Shown: positions 25,867-33,200 of the stretch, piece after piece
Numbering within the stretch: position 1 is the stretch's first letter
How the letters are laid out: every line of letters starts with the position of its first letter
Assembly (NCBI RefSeq): GCF_021458635.1
Contig: NZ_JAIRDQ010000005.1
Coordinates: 248,001-312,000, forward strand
Direction: 5' to 3'
Length of the DNA: 64,000 bases
Origin: Bradyrhizobium monzae
GTDB taxonomy: Bacteria; Pseudomonadota; Alphaproteobacteria; Rhizobiales; Xanthobacteraceae
Notes under the pieces: model-generated
The model's input: the letters and a program-made list of their open reading frames with translations, nothing else
What the model was told of the DNA's origin: nothing
The model's database searches: none
Program-made: the position numbers and the translations under genes

Positions 25867-28521
25867 ATGATCGTACGCGTTTGTTCAGCTTTCCTGGTGG
25901 CGTTGCTCCTCGCGTCGCCATGGTCGAAATCGTGTGCCGCTGAATCATCCGGCGCTGATCGGCCCGGCTGGGTCGATCCGGGCTGGCGGCGAACGGTGGC
26001 GCGCTACGCCGTGACATTCGACGAGAAGGGGCTGGGTACGGAGGTCCTCGAGTTCGAAATCAAGGCGCTCGACGATAAGGGCGCCGAGGCGATCGCGCAG
26101 CAGAGTTTTCAGTACAACAGCTATTTTGACGATTTGTCGTCGATGGCGCTTGCCACTCTCAAGGCCGATGGCACCGTGATCGAGGTCGATGAGCGCGCCA
26201 TCCGCGATCAACCGGCGTCGACAGATACCTCCTCGCCCTACTTCGACGAGGTTCGCAACAGGATCATCGCCTATCCCCATGTTGCTCCCGGCGACAGCAT
26301 CCGCGGGCGTCTGGTCTACAAGGCGAAGCAGCCGAGATTTCCAGGTGAGTTTGCTCGCTTCTGGAGCGAGCCGGCGAGCCAGCCGCCCGAAGTGCTCGAA
26401 GTGACCGTTGACGGACCGGCATCCAGGCCACTGCGGGTCGCGTTGCGCAATGTCGAACACCGTGAAGAGAGGGTGAACGATCGGATCGTCCATCGCGTGC
26501 GCTTCAAGCACGACGTGCCCAGACCCCACCAGATCGACGACGAGACTCTCGCCTATGCCGAGCGTTTCGAAATGAGCACATTTGCCGACTATCCCGCTTT
26601 CGCGGCGATGCTGAACGCACGCAACGCACCGATGGCGCGACCGGACGAGAGGTTGACGCGACTGTCCCAGGAGATTGCGGGCGACGCCGTCGGCACGCGC
26701 GCGAAGGTCGAACGCCTCTACAATTGGGTGGCTCGAAACATCCGCTATGTCGGGATCGGACTTGAGGACGGCGGCTGGACATCGCAGCCTGCCTCGGCAG
26801 TGCTTGCGTCGCGTTACGGCGATTGCAAGGCGCATGTGACGCTGTTCAAGGCGTTGCTTGCCGCCCAGGGCATAGAAGCCAATTTTGTCGCGGTGAACTC
26901 GGACGCAAGATACACGCTTACTGAAGTCGCCACGCCGAACTTCGACCACGCGATCGCCTATGTTCCGGAAATCGACCAATATCTCGATCCGACCGCTTCG
27001 CTGTTCGCATTCGGCTCCCTGCCGCCGGACCTTGCGCGGAAGCCGGTTCTCAACATCGACAAGGGCACTCTGGGCCGTATCCCCATGGCTGGTCCGGATC
27101 GCTTCCGGATGGCTGCGGAAACGGACTACGTCCTCGGCAATGATGGGAAACGCGAAGTCCGCTCGATCCTGTCTGGCACCGGCGTCGGCGCGCAGCTGGG
27201 GCGCACGCTCGCACAGGGACTGGATGGTCAAGACCGGCGCATGGCCGCCAGGAAGCTGATCGAGCAGGCCGGTCTGACCGGCACCGGCGATTACACCTAT
27301 CCGAATTCGCGCGAGCTGACAGACGACTATGCGATCACATCGACGTTCCAGATCAGCAAACCGGTCGATCTCGACCGGCCCACGCGCGTCAGGATGTTGC
27401 CTCTGACCGATCCAAGACAGTCTTTCCTGCGGTTGGTTGCGCGCCAGACGAATGGGCGGCCTTTTGTCTGCCGACCGATGGATTACCGCGAGGTCGCTTC
27501 ACTCACGGTTCCCGAAAACACCTTCTTTTACGAGAAGCCGGCACCGATCGCCTATTCGGCGACGTTCGAAGGCAGGACGGGCAACGCTGAGGTCCACGGC
27601 CGGATCGAGGTGAACGGCACCATCGCTGTCGATGGCCGAACCATCCGCTCCAATGCGCTTCTTCGCCTTACGCTCGACGCACCGGTCTGCCCGGCGGAGT
27701 TTGGTCCGGCTATCGAGAAGGGGTTCGATAAGCTCGACGAGTTCAAGTACGGGCTGATCGGTCTGACCCCGAAGGGAGCAGCCTCGGTCGTCGAGGTCAG
27801 TGCAGACTTCACCGATGGTGCGAACGCATATCTTGCTCACGATTTCCAACGCGCGATGGAGCGGCTGAAGCCGCTGGCCGAAATCGGCAATGCACGCGCA
27901 CAGTCCTATTTGGGCGCGATGTATCGCGACGGAAATGGGACGAAGCGCGATCGCGCGGAGGCGATCAAGTGGTTTCGTCTCTCCGCCGAACAGGGCAATG
28001 CCTATAGTCAGGAGCAACTTGCCTATCTCTACGAGACGAGCACGGGGACGGCTCGCGACGAAAAGCAGGCGGCCGACTGGTATGGCAAGGCAGCGGATCA
28101 GGGCAATGCCTACAGCCAGACCCGGCTCGCCGCCATGTACAGGGACGGACGAGGTGTTCCCCAGGACTTTGCCCTCGCTTTCGATCTGTTTTCGAGGGCG
28201 GCTGAGCAGGGCTCGACATACGCGCAGACGGGTCTCGGCCTGTTGCACATCAAAGGCGAAGGCGTGCCGCAGGACCTCGCCAAAGGCATTTCCCTGCTGC
28301 GCAAGGCCGCCGATCAGAACGACGGCTGGGCCCAATACAATTTGGGGTGGGCCTATGAGAGTGGTACGGGTGTGCCGAAGGATACCCAGCAGGCGATCAA
28401 TTGGTACAGCAAGGCCTCGGCTCGTGGAAACGAGCAAGCAGGCGCTCATCTGTATGAGCTGACGCGCGGAGGTTCCTTCTGGGGGACACTCTTCAGTCAT
28501 CTCGGGCTCGCCAGATGGTAG
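25867..28521 (+). CDS. Secreted DUF3857 / transglutaminase-like / Sel1-repeat fusion
   Basis: An 884-residue exported protein. A signal peptide (about 1-25) is followed by a DUF3857 domain (about 45-200), then a transglutaminase-like domain with Cys320 (YGDCKAH), His361 (NFDHAIAY) and Asp374 (YLDPT) as a complete triad. A second beta-rich part (about 440-650) is followed by five 36-residue Sel1 repeats at about 674-853 (NARAQSYLGAMYRDGNGT and four more). DUF3857-transglutaminase proteins are common in Bacteroidetes and Proteobacteria; the Sel1 tail adds a protein-binding solenoid. Likely a periplasmic protein-modifying or proteolytic enzyme; substrate unknown. A single transcription unit. Confidence 0.87.
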   Translation: MIVRVCSAFLVALLLASPWSKSCAAESSGADRPGWVDPGWRRTVARYAVTFDEKGLGTEVLEFEIKALDDKGAEAIAQQSFQYNSYFDDLSSMALATLKADGTVIEVDERAIRDQPASTDTSSPYFDEVRNRIIAYPHVAPGDSIRGRLVYKAKQPRFPGEFARFWSEPASQPPEVLEVTVDGPASRPLRVALRNVEHREERVNDRIVHRVRFKHDVPRPHQIDDETLAYAERFEMSTFADYPAFAAMLNARNAPMARPDERLTRLSQEIAGDAVGTRAKVERLYNWVARNIRYVGIGLEDGGWTSQPASAVLASRYGDCKAHVTLFKALLAAQGIEANFVAVNSDARYTLTEVATPNFDHAIAYVPEIDQYLDPTASLFAFGSLPPDLARKPVLNIDKGTLGRIPMAGPDRFRMAAETDYVLGNDGKREVRSILSGTGVGAQLGRTLAQGLDGQDRRMAARKLIEQAGLTGTGDYTYPNSRELTDDYAITSTFQISKPVDLDRPTRVRMLPLTDPRQSFLRLVARQTNGRPFVCRPMDYREVASLTVPENTFFYEKPAPIAYSATFEGRTGNAEVHGRIEVNGTIAVDGRTIRSNALLRLTLDAPVCPAEFGPAIEKGFDKLDEFKYGLIGLTPKGAASVVEVSADFTDGANAYLAHDFQRAMERLKPLAEIGNARAQSYLGAMYRDGNGTKRDRAEAIKWFRLSAEQGNAYSQEQLAYLYETSTGTARDEKQAADWYGKAADQGNAYSQTRLAAMYRDGRGVPQDFALAFDLFSRAAEQGSTYAQTGLGLLHIKGEGVPQDLAKGISLLRKAADQNDGWAQYNLGWAYESGTGVPKDTQQAINWYSKASARGNEQAGAHLYELTRGGSFWGTLFSHLGLARW

Positions 28522-28564
28522 TGACGGCAAGGCTGCGGCGGCGTGGAATGATGGTTCCAAATCC

Positions 28565-28592
28565 TTGACGCCGGGCCGATTTGGCCTTATAG
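28565..28592 (+). promoter_or_regulatory. Strong sigma-70-like promoter of the paiB-like/argC operon
   Basis: TTGACG (28565-28570) and TTATAG (28587-28592) are separated by 16 bases. Transcription should begin at about 28599-28602, at or next to an ATG, so the mRNA would start with a leaderless small ORF. Confidence 0.65.
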
Positions 28593-28601
28593 CCGCGCGC
28601 C

Positions 28602-28679
28602 ATGATCAACGCCGCGACCATCCTGTTCGCCCGTCGTCGCCGCCGCTCTTTAGCGGTTTGGGCGGTCGATCGCGTTTGA
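28602..28679 (+). CDS. Candidate arginine leader peptide, 25 codons, leaderless
   Basis: MINAATILFARRRRRSLAVW plus five more residues, then TGA. Codons 11-15 (28632-28646) are five consecutive Arg codons, CGT CGT CGC CGC CGC. There is no Shine-Dalgarno sequence, but the promoter places the transcript start at or within a few bases of the ATG, as in the leaderless trpL of rhizobia. It lies upstream of the paiB-like gene and argC, an arginine biosynthesis gene. The Arg codons overlap a small hairpin (CCGC 28643-28646 with GCGG 28653-28656). This is the layout of a ribosome-mediated attenuator; no homologue was looked up. Confidence 0.55.
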   Translation: MINAATILFARRRRRSLAVWAVDRV

Positions 28680-28692
28680 GATCATCGTCTTT

Positions 28693-28722
28693 GCCGCTGG
28701 ATCCGATCCGCGGCATTCTCTC
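28693..28722 (+). terminator. Attenuator-like hairpin after the Arg leader ORF
   Basis: GCCGC (28693-28697) pairs with GCGGC (28710-28714) and, past a bulged T, GGAT pairs with ATCC around CCG: nine base pairs, eight of them uninterrupted G/C-rich. It is followed by ATTCTCTCT, a weak pyrimidine tract. It begins 14 bases after the leader stop codon, the position expected of an attenuator terminator. Confidence 0.45.
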
Positions 28723-28778
28723 TCCTGTCAGCGCGATCTGATCCGGCGGCCCCCGAGGAGGCCCAGCAGGAGACCACG

Positions 28779-29444
28779 ATGTACACGCCACCCTTTTTCA
28801 AGCCGGACCGCGCCGCGAGCCTGAAATTCGCAGGCGACCGCGGTTTCGGCACCATGTGCGCCTTCGACGGCCATAAGCCGGTCGCGTCGCCGCTGCCGTT
28901 CTATCTGACCTACGCCGCGGACGGCACACCGCAGGCCGCCTTTCATGTCGCCCGTCACAATCCACTGGTAAAGCTTGCGGACGGCGCGACCTCCTGGCTG
29001 CTCGCGATCAACGGCCCCGATGCCTATGTATCGCCCGACTGGTACGTCTCGCCGGATCAGGTGCCGACCTGGCTCTACCAGTCGGTGCATCTGAGCGGCC
29101 CGGTGCGGCCGTTGTCGGACGACGAGCTGGCGGTGCAGATCGACACGCTCAGCGACAAGTTCGAGAGCTGGCTGTTGCCGAAGACGCCGTGGAATTCGGC
29201 GAAGATGACGGCAGGCCGGTTCGAGACGTTGAAGAAGGCGATCGTGGGTCTGGTCATGACGGTTGAAGAGGTCGAAGGCAGCTTCAAGCTCAACCAGCAC
29301 AAATCGGACGCCGACTATGCGGCGATCGCGACTGCGCTCGGCGAGGGCGATGCCGACGCAAAACAGATTTCACAGTTGATGCGGCAGGCAAGGCCGCAAG
29401 TTTTCGAACACGACACGAACAAGCTCGAAAGGAGCGTGCCATGA
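28779..29444 (+). CDS. FMN-binding negative transcriptional regulator, PaiB-like
   Basis: A 221-residue protein with the split-barrel flavin-binding fold of PaiB: MYTPPFFKPDRAASLKF, PLPFYLTYAADG, HVARHNPLVK and SPDWYVSPDQVPTWLYQSV are all family blocks, and GSFKLNQHKSDADYAAI closes it. PaiB represses sporulation and protease genes in Bacillus; in Proteobacteria the role is not settled. CAGGAGA precedes the start. It overlaps argC by ATGA, so the two are co-translated, which is an unusual partner for argC. Confidence 0.85.
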   Translation: MYTPPFFKPDRAASLKFAGDRGFGTMCAFDGHKPVASPLPFYLTYAADGTPQAAFHVARHNPLVKLADGATSWLLAINGPDAYVSPDWYVSPDQVPTWLYQSVHLSGPVRPLSDDELAVQIDTLSDKFESWLLPKTPWNSAKMTAGRFETLKKAIVGLVMTVEEVEGSFKLNQHKSDADYAAIATALGEGDADAKQISQLMRQARPQVFEHDTNKLERSVP

Positions 29445-30439
29445 GCCTCTCTGAAACCAGCCTCGTTGATACCCACAAAGCTCGGACCACCAGCGCGGCC
29501 AGCAAGCCCGCCACCGTCTTCGTCGACGGCGGCTCCGGCACCACCGGGCTCGGCATCAACGAGCGGCTCAAGCTCCAGAACGACGTCGTGGTGAAGACAA
29601 TCGCCGACGACAAGCGCAAGGATCCCGCGGCCAAGAAGGCGCTGATGGAGGAGGTGGATCTCGTCATCCTCTGCCTGCCTGATGATGCCGCCAAGGAGAC
29701 GGTTGCGCTGATCGACAGCATGGGCGCAGCGGGGCCGAAGGTGCTGGACGCCTCGACCGCGTACCGGGTCGCGCCGGACTGGGCCTATGGTTTTCCGGAA
29801 CTGGCACCGGACCAGGCCGGCAAGATCAAGGCCGCGAAGAAGGTCTCCAATCCCGGCTGCTATCCGACCGGCGGCATCGCGCTGCTGCGGCCGATCGTCG
29901 ATGCCGGCCTGTTGCCATCAGACCATCCCATCAGCGTCAACGCGGTGAGCGGCTATTCCGGCGGCGGCAAGTCGATGATCGCGAGCTTTGAAGACGGCAG
30001 CGCGCCGTCCTTCGAGCTCTATGGCCTCGGTTTCGAGCACAAGCATCTGCCGGAGCTGCAGCTCTATTCGAACCTGACGCGGCGGCCGATCTTCATTCCT
30101 TCGGTCGGCAATTACCGGCAGGGCATGCTGGTCTCGATCCCGCTCCAGCTCGACACGCTGCCGGGCAAGCCGAGCGGTGCGGATTTGCAGGCGGCGCTCG
30201 CCAAGCGCTACGCGGGTTCAAAATACGTCTCGGCGATGCCGTTGCAGAATGAAGCGTCAAAGGGCGGCCGGCTCGAGCCGGAAGCGCTCAACGAGACCAA
30301 CATGCTCGAGCTCTACGTCTTCGCCAGCGACAAGTACCATCAGGCGGTGCTGGTCGCGCGGCTGGACAATCTCGGCAAGGGTGCGTCAGGCGCAGCCGTG
30401 CAGAACATGCGGCTGATGCTGGGCCTGCCGGAAGAGTAG
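29441..30439 (+). CDS. argC: N-acetyl-gamma-glutamyl-phosphate reductase, short type
   Basis: A 332-residue ArgC of the second (shorter) type. It reduces N-acetylglutamyl phosphate to the semialdehyde, step three of arginine synthesis. VFVDGGSGTTGLGI is the NADP-binding loop, the catalytic Cys is in SNPGCYPTGG and the His in GFEHKHLPEL. About 20 residues precede the usual N-terminus; the start at ATG 29441 overlaps the preceding stop. Expression may be controlled by the Arg leader 840 bases upstream. Confidence 0.92.
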   Translation: MSLSETSLVDTHKARTTSAASKPATVFVDGGSGTTGLGINERLKLQNDVVVKTIADDKRKDPAAKKALMEEVDLVILCLPDDAAKETVALIDSMGAAGPKVLDASTAYRVAPDWAYGFPELAPDQAGKIKAAKKVSNPGCYPTGGIALLRPIVDAGLLPSDHPISVNAVSGYSGGGKSMIASFEDGSAPSFELYGLGFEHKHLPELQLYSNLTRRPIFIPSVGNYRQGMLVSIPLQLDTLPGKPSGADLQAALAKRYAGSKYVSAMPLQNEASKGGRLEPEALNETNMLELYVFASDKYHQAVLVARLDNLGKGASGAAVQNMRLMLGLPEE

Positions 30440-30450
30440 AACAGGCTCGA

Positions 30451-30556
30451 GCCCCGGACGCAGCGCAGCACTTCTTCAGTGATGCGCTGCAGAGCCGGGG
30501 CCCATGCTTACTTATCTTTCTGGCCCCGGCTCACGCTTCGCGAGTCCGGGACACGA
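30451..30556. repeat. GC-rich palindromic intergenic repeat
   Basis: GCCCCGGACGCAGCGCA (from 30451) is mirrored by GCGCTGCAGAGCCGGGGC (to about 30501), followed by a second smaller unit with GGCCCCGGCTC and GAGTCCGGGAC around ACGCTTCGC. The block separates argC from the convergent Omp gene and probably ends both transcripts. It is a familiar dispersed element of Bradyrhizobium-like genomes. Confidence 0.65.
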
Positions 30557-30560
30557 GACT

Positions 30561-31328
30561 TCAGTACTTCGCGACGACCGGGCCACCGAACCGGTAGTTG
30601 ACGCGGGCGGTGATCAGGTCGACGTCCTGGCCGATACGGTCGGTGCGCGAGAATGTACCGACCGCCGCAAGTGCGCCGTTCGACGTGAGCGTGACGTCGT
30701 GGTGACCCATGAACAGGTGGTCGTATTCGAGGCCGACCGACCAGTTTTGGGCAAAGCCGTATTCGAAGCCGACGCCGATTGCGCCGCCCCAGCGGGTCTC
30801 GTTGGCAGTATCGAACTCGGCTCCGGCCAGACCGCCCGTGCCGATCCCGCGGTATTGGTTGCTGGTCACCGCGGCGCCGCCCTTCACATAGAGCAGCGCA
30901 TTGTTCCAGGCATAGCCAAGCTGGCCGGTAAACAGCCCGAAGGCGTCGATGTGGGTGCGGTTCGCGACGCCGAACACCGTGCTGGCATTCCGGCCCGAGA
31001 GGTCGGCCCAGTCGCCCTGAGCCTCAAGGCCGAACACGAAGGCGCTGCTCTGCCAGCGATAGCCGATCTGGCCGCCGGCGACGGCGCCGGTCGCATCATG
31101 GCAGCCTTCGGCGATGCCGGCCGGGAAACCGACAGTGCCGTCCCAGCAATTCCGCGACGTGCCATAGCCGCCGTTGGCGCCGATGTAGAAGCCGCTCCAA
31201 TCATAGACCGCCGCGATCATCGGCGGAGCCTTGGTGTAGGGGCGGGCAGCAAGATCCGCCGCGTTGGCCTGGGTCGCGACGGTTGCCAGCGAAAGCGCGC
31301 CGAGCGCGGATACAACCTTCAAATTCAT
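30561..31328 (-). CDS. Outer membrane beta-barrel protein, Omp25/Omp31 family (third copy)
   Basis: A 255-residue barrel protein. ATG 31328 (MNLKVV) starts a signal peptide ending at ANAADLAARPY; the frame is open for a further 110 codons upstream but without signal features. YDWSGFYIGANGGYG opens the barrel and FGGPVVAKY ends it. A pair of Cys (NCWDG and EGCHDA) in the first surface loop is not present in the other two copies and may form a disulfide. Confidence 0.92.
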   Translation of the reverse strand: MNLKVVSALGALSLATVATQANAADLAARPYTKAPPMIAAVYDWSGFYIGANGGYGTSRNCWDGTVGFPAGIAEGCHDATGAVAGGQIGYRWQSSAFVFGLEAQGDWADLSGRNASTVFGVANRTHIDAFGLFTGQLGYAWNNALLYVKGGAAVTSNQYRGIGTGGLAGAEFDTANETRWGGAIGVGFEYGFAQNWSVGLEYDHLFMGHHDVTLTSNGALAAVGTFSRTDRIGQDVDLITARVNYRFGGPVVAKY

Positions 31329-31484
31329 GTCTGCCTCGAATCGATGCAATTGCGATGCTTGAATATAGGTGTGGATGAGCGACAACCTGTACTGGTAAAA
31401 TGTTGCGGCGGTTGGTTTTTGCCGCAGTGTTATTTTTCGGCAACAGCTACGGTTGGTGGCGGGCGGCCGGCAGGGTAGGGAGGC

Positions 31485-31810
31485 GTGCCGCAGCCTTCCG
31501 GAGCGAGTGACGCCGTGGATGAGAGCACGCTGCATTTCTGTCGGCAGAACGCCCAGTCCTATGCTGACTGGGCCAAGGCGCCGTCCACGCGGCTTAAGGG
31601 CGTCCACGCTTTGCTGCCGCCCGGCGGCGCGATCCTCGAACTCGGTTGCGGCGCCGGCAATCATGCCGCGGTGATGCCGGCCGCCTTGAAGCGACCTACG
31701 CCAGCGCGGGTCGCTGGATCACACTGACGTCGGAGACGTCCGTGATCCAGAGTTTCGACCAGACGCCGGCGAACATGCTCAATCGCCTCGTTCGCAAGCC
31801 GGCCGGCTGA
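31485..31810 (+). pseudogene. SAM-dependent methyltransferase remnant with internal deletion
   Basis: The first frame (31485-31727) encodes TLHFCRQNAQSYADWAKAPS and the SAM motif LELGCGAGNHAAVM. The frame then changes: from about 31688 the +2 frame reads ATYASAGRWITLTSETSVIQ and ends in LNRLVRKPAG at 31810, which is the usual C-terminus of this small methyltransferase family. About 100 residues of the middle are missing, so the gene is inactivated by a deletion that also shifted the frame. Confidence 0.7.
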
Positions 31811-31852
31811 TCGTCAGCGCGATCGCGACCGTCGCCCGTCGCCCGGCGCCAA

Positions 31853-32719
31853 TCAGGCGGCGATCCATTCCAGCAGCGCGTTTTGTGCGTGCAGCAGGTA
31901 GGCCTTGGCCGCCGGGCTCTGGCAGGCGCGATGCGATATCGCGTCAGCGCTGACCTCCTGGCCTCGGGTCACCGGCGGGCAGGGCAGGAAAATGACGTCG
32001 GGACGGCATCTGTCGAGCAGCGATGCCGATAGCTGATAGTCGCGCAGCTGATCCGCGCGTGCGGCTTCAGGCCAGCAATCCGTGATGATCACATCCGCCT
32101 CGTACAATGCGTCGAGATCTGGGCTGGTCTCAAATCGTGGGCTTGCGATGTCTCGGACATGCCAATCCGCGGGGTAAACTTGGGTCACCTTGATCGGCAG
32201 GGCAATGGAGGCCTCAACCCAGGAGCGCAGGATGTTGGCGTCGGGGGCAACACCGGCAACCTTGAGGCCGTCGAGCGTGGCTCTCCTGCTCCTGACATAG
32301 GCGAGATCGCCGAGCGTTTCGCAAGGATGGTTCGATCGCGTTCTGGCATTGACGACCGGCGCGCGGGCGCTCGCCGCCAACTCTCGCAGGGCTGACAGTT
32401 CACGCGTGCGCACGACCGTGATGTCAAACCAATTGTCGAGATATTGCGCCAGATCGGCCGTTGTCTCGGCGGCATTCAGCCTGACGGGCGAACGGACGCA
32501 GATGCCACCCATCGCCTGGACGCCGAGATCGAAGGCGGTCGTGTTTCTCCACCCGCCATCGTCGACGATGAGCGCGACGCGCTTGCCGGAGAGACTTTGG
32601 GGCATGGCGCGGTCGAGCCACGCTGCCGCGAGGATCTGCGCGCGATCGATGATCGACAGGATCGTGTCCGCGCCGAGATCGTGGAGCTGAACGAAATCCC
32701 GGCTGGATTCGCTAGGCAT
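31853..32719 (-). CDS. Aspartate/ornithine carbamoyltransferase-like protein, altered active site
   Basis: A 288-residue protein with transcarbamylase architecture: LHDLGADTILSIIDRAQIL, SGKRVALIVDDGGWRNTTAF, SNHPCETLGDLAYVR, LKVAGVAPDANILRSWVEA, and a late PCPPVTRGQEVSADAI. Compared with ornithine transcarbamylase, the carbamoyl-phosphate loop STRTR is GWRNT, HPTQ is HPCE, HCLP is PCPP and the SMG ornithine loop is absent. Length is shorter than usual (about 310-330). Start at ATG 32719; the longer frame is not conserved in style. It may act on another substrate or be regulatory. Confidence 0.75.
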   Translation of the reverse strand: MPSESSRDFVQLHDLGADTILSIIDRAQILAAAWLDRAMPQSLSGKRVALIVDDGGWRNTTAFDLGVQAMGGICVRSPVRLNAAETTADLAQYLDNWFDITVVRTRELSALRELAASARAPVVNARTRSNHPCETLGDLAYVRSRRATLDGLKVAGVAPDANILRSWVEASIALPIKVTQVYPADWHVRDIASPRFETSPDLDALYEADVIITDCWPEAARADQLRDYQLSASLLDRCRPDVIFLPCPPVTRGQEVSADAISHRACQSPAAKAYLLHAQNALLEWIAA

Positions 32720-32744
32720 CGCCGTGCATCCCGGGGACGCGCGG

Positions 32745-33143
32745 TCAGAACACCTTGAAGATCGCCAGCGCCAGCACGGCCTGCGCGAGGAAGCCGACCG
32801 TGAAGGCCAGCGTCCGGAACACCGGGACGCCGAGGGCATAGACGATCAGGTGCGCGACGCGCGACCAGAAATAGACCACGCAGGCGAGCACCGTCCATTT
32901 CGAGGAATAATCGATTGCGTTCAGGATCAGCACCAGCGGGGCGAACAGCACGAGGTTCTCGACCGCATTGTCGTGCGCGAACATCAGGCGGTTCGCCCAC
33001 TCCGACTGCGGCTTGTCGCCGCGCGAGGGATTGGCCATCGCGCCACCGAGCCCGCGAATCTGGCAGCGGTTAATGGTGTAGGGAATCCAGAGGATCCCGG
33101 TCAGGATCACCGTGCACGTCAGCCAGAACAATTCACGCGTCAT
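32745..33143 (-). CDS. MAPEG family membrane protein
   Basis: A 132-residue protein with four membrane helices and the MAPEG motif RLMFAHDNAVENLVLFAPLV at about 52-71. Family members are glutathione transferases or peroxidases of membrane lipids (MGST-like); bacterial ones are mostly uncharacterised. It lies 25 bases upstream of the carbamoyltransferase-like gene on the same strand. Confidence 0.88.
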   Translation of the reverse strand: MTRELFWLTCTVILTGILWIPYTINRCQIRGLGGAMANPSRGDKPQSEWANRLMFAHDNAVENLVLFAPLVLILNAIDYSSKWTVLACVVYFWSRVAHLIVYALGVPVFRTLAFTVGFLAQAVLALAIFKVF

Positions 33144-33200
33144 AACCCGGTCCCCTCCAAATCGATGTCGTGAGCTTATACGAAAGCGCGCGCCATTGCG

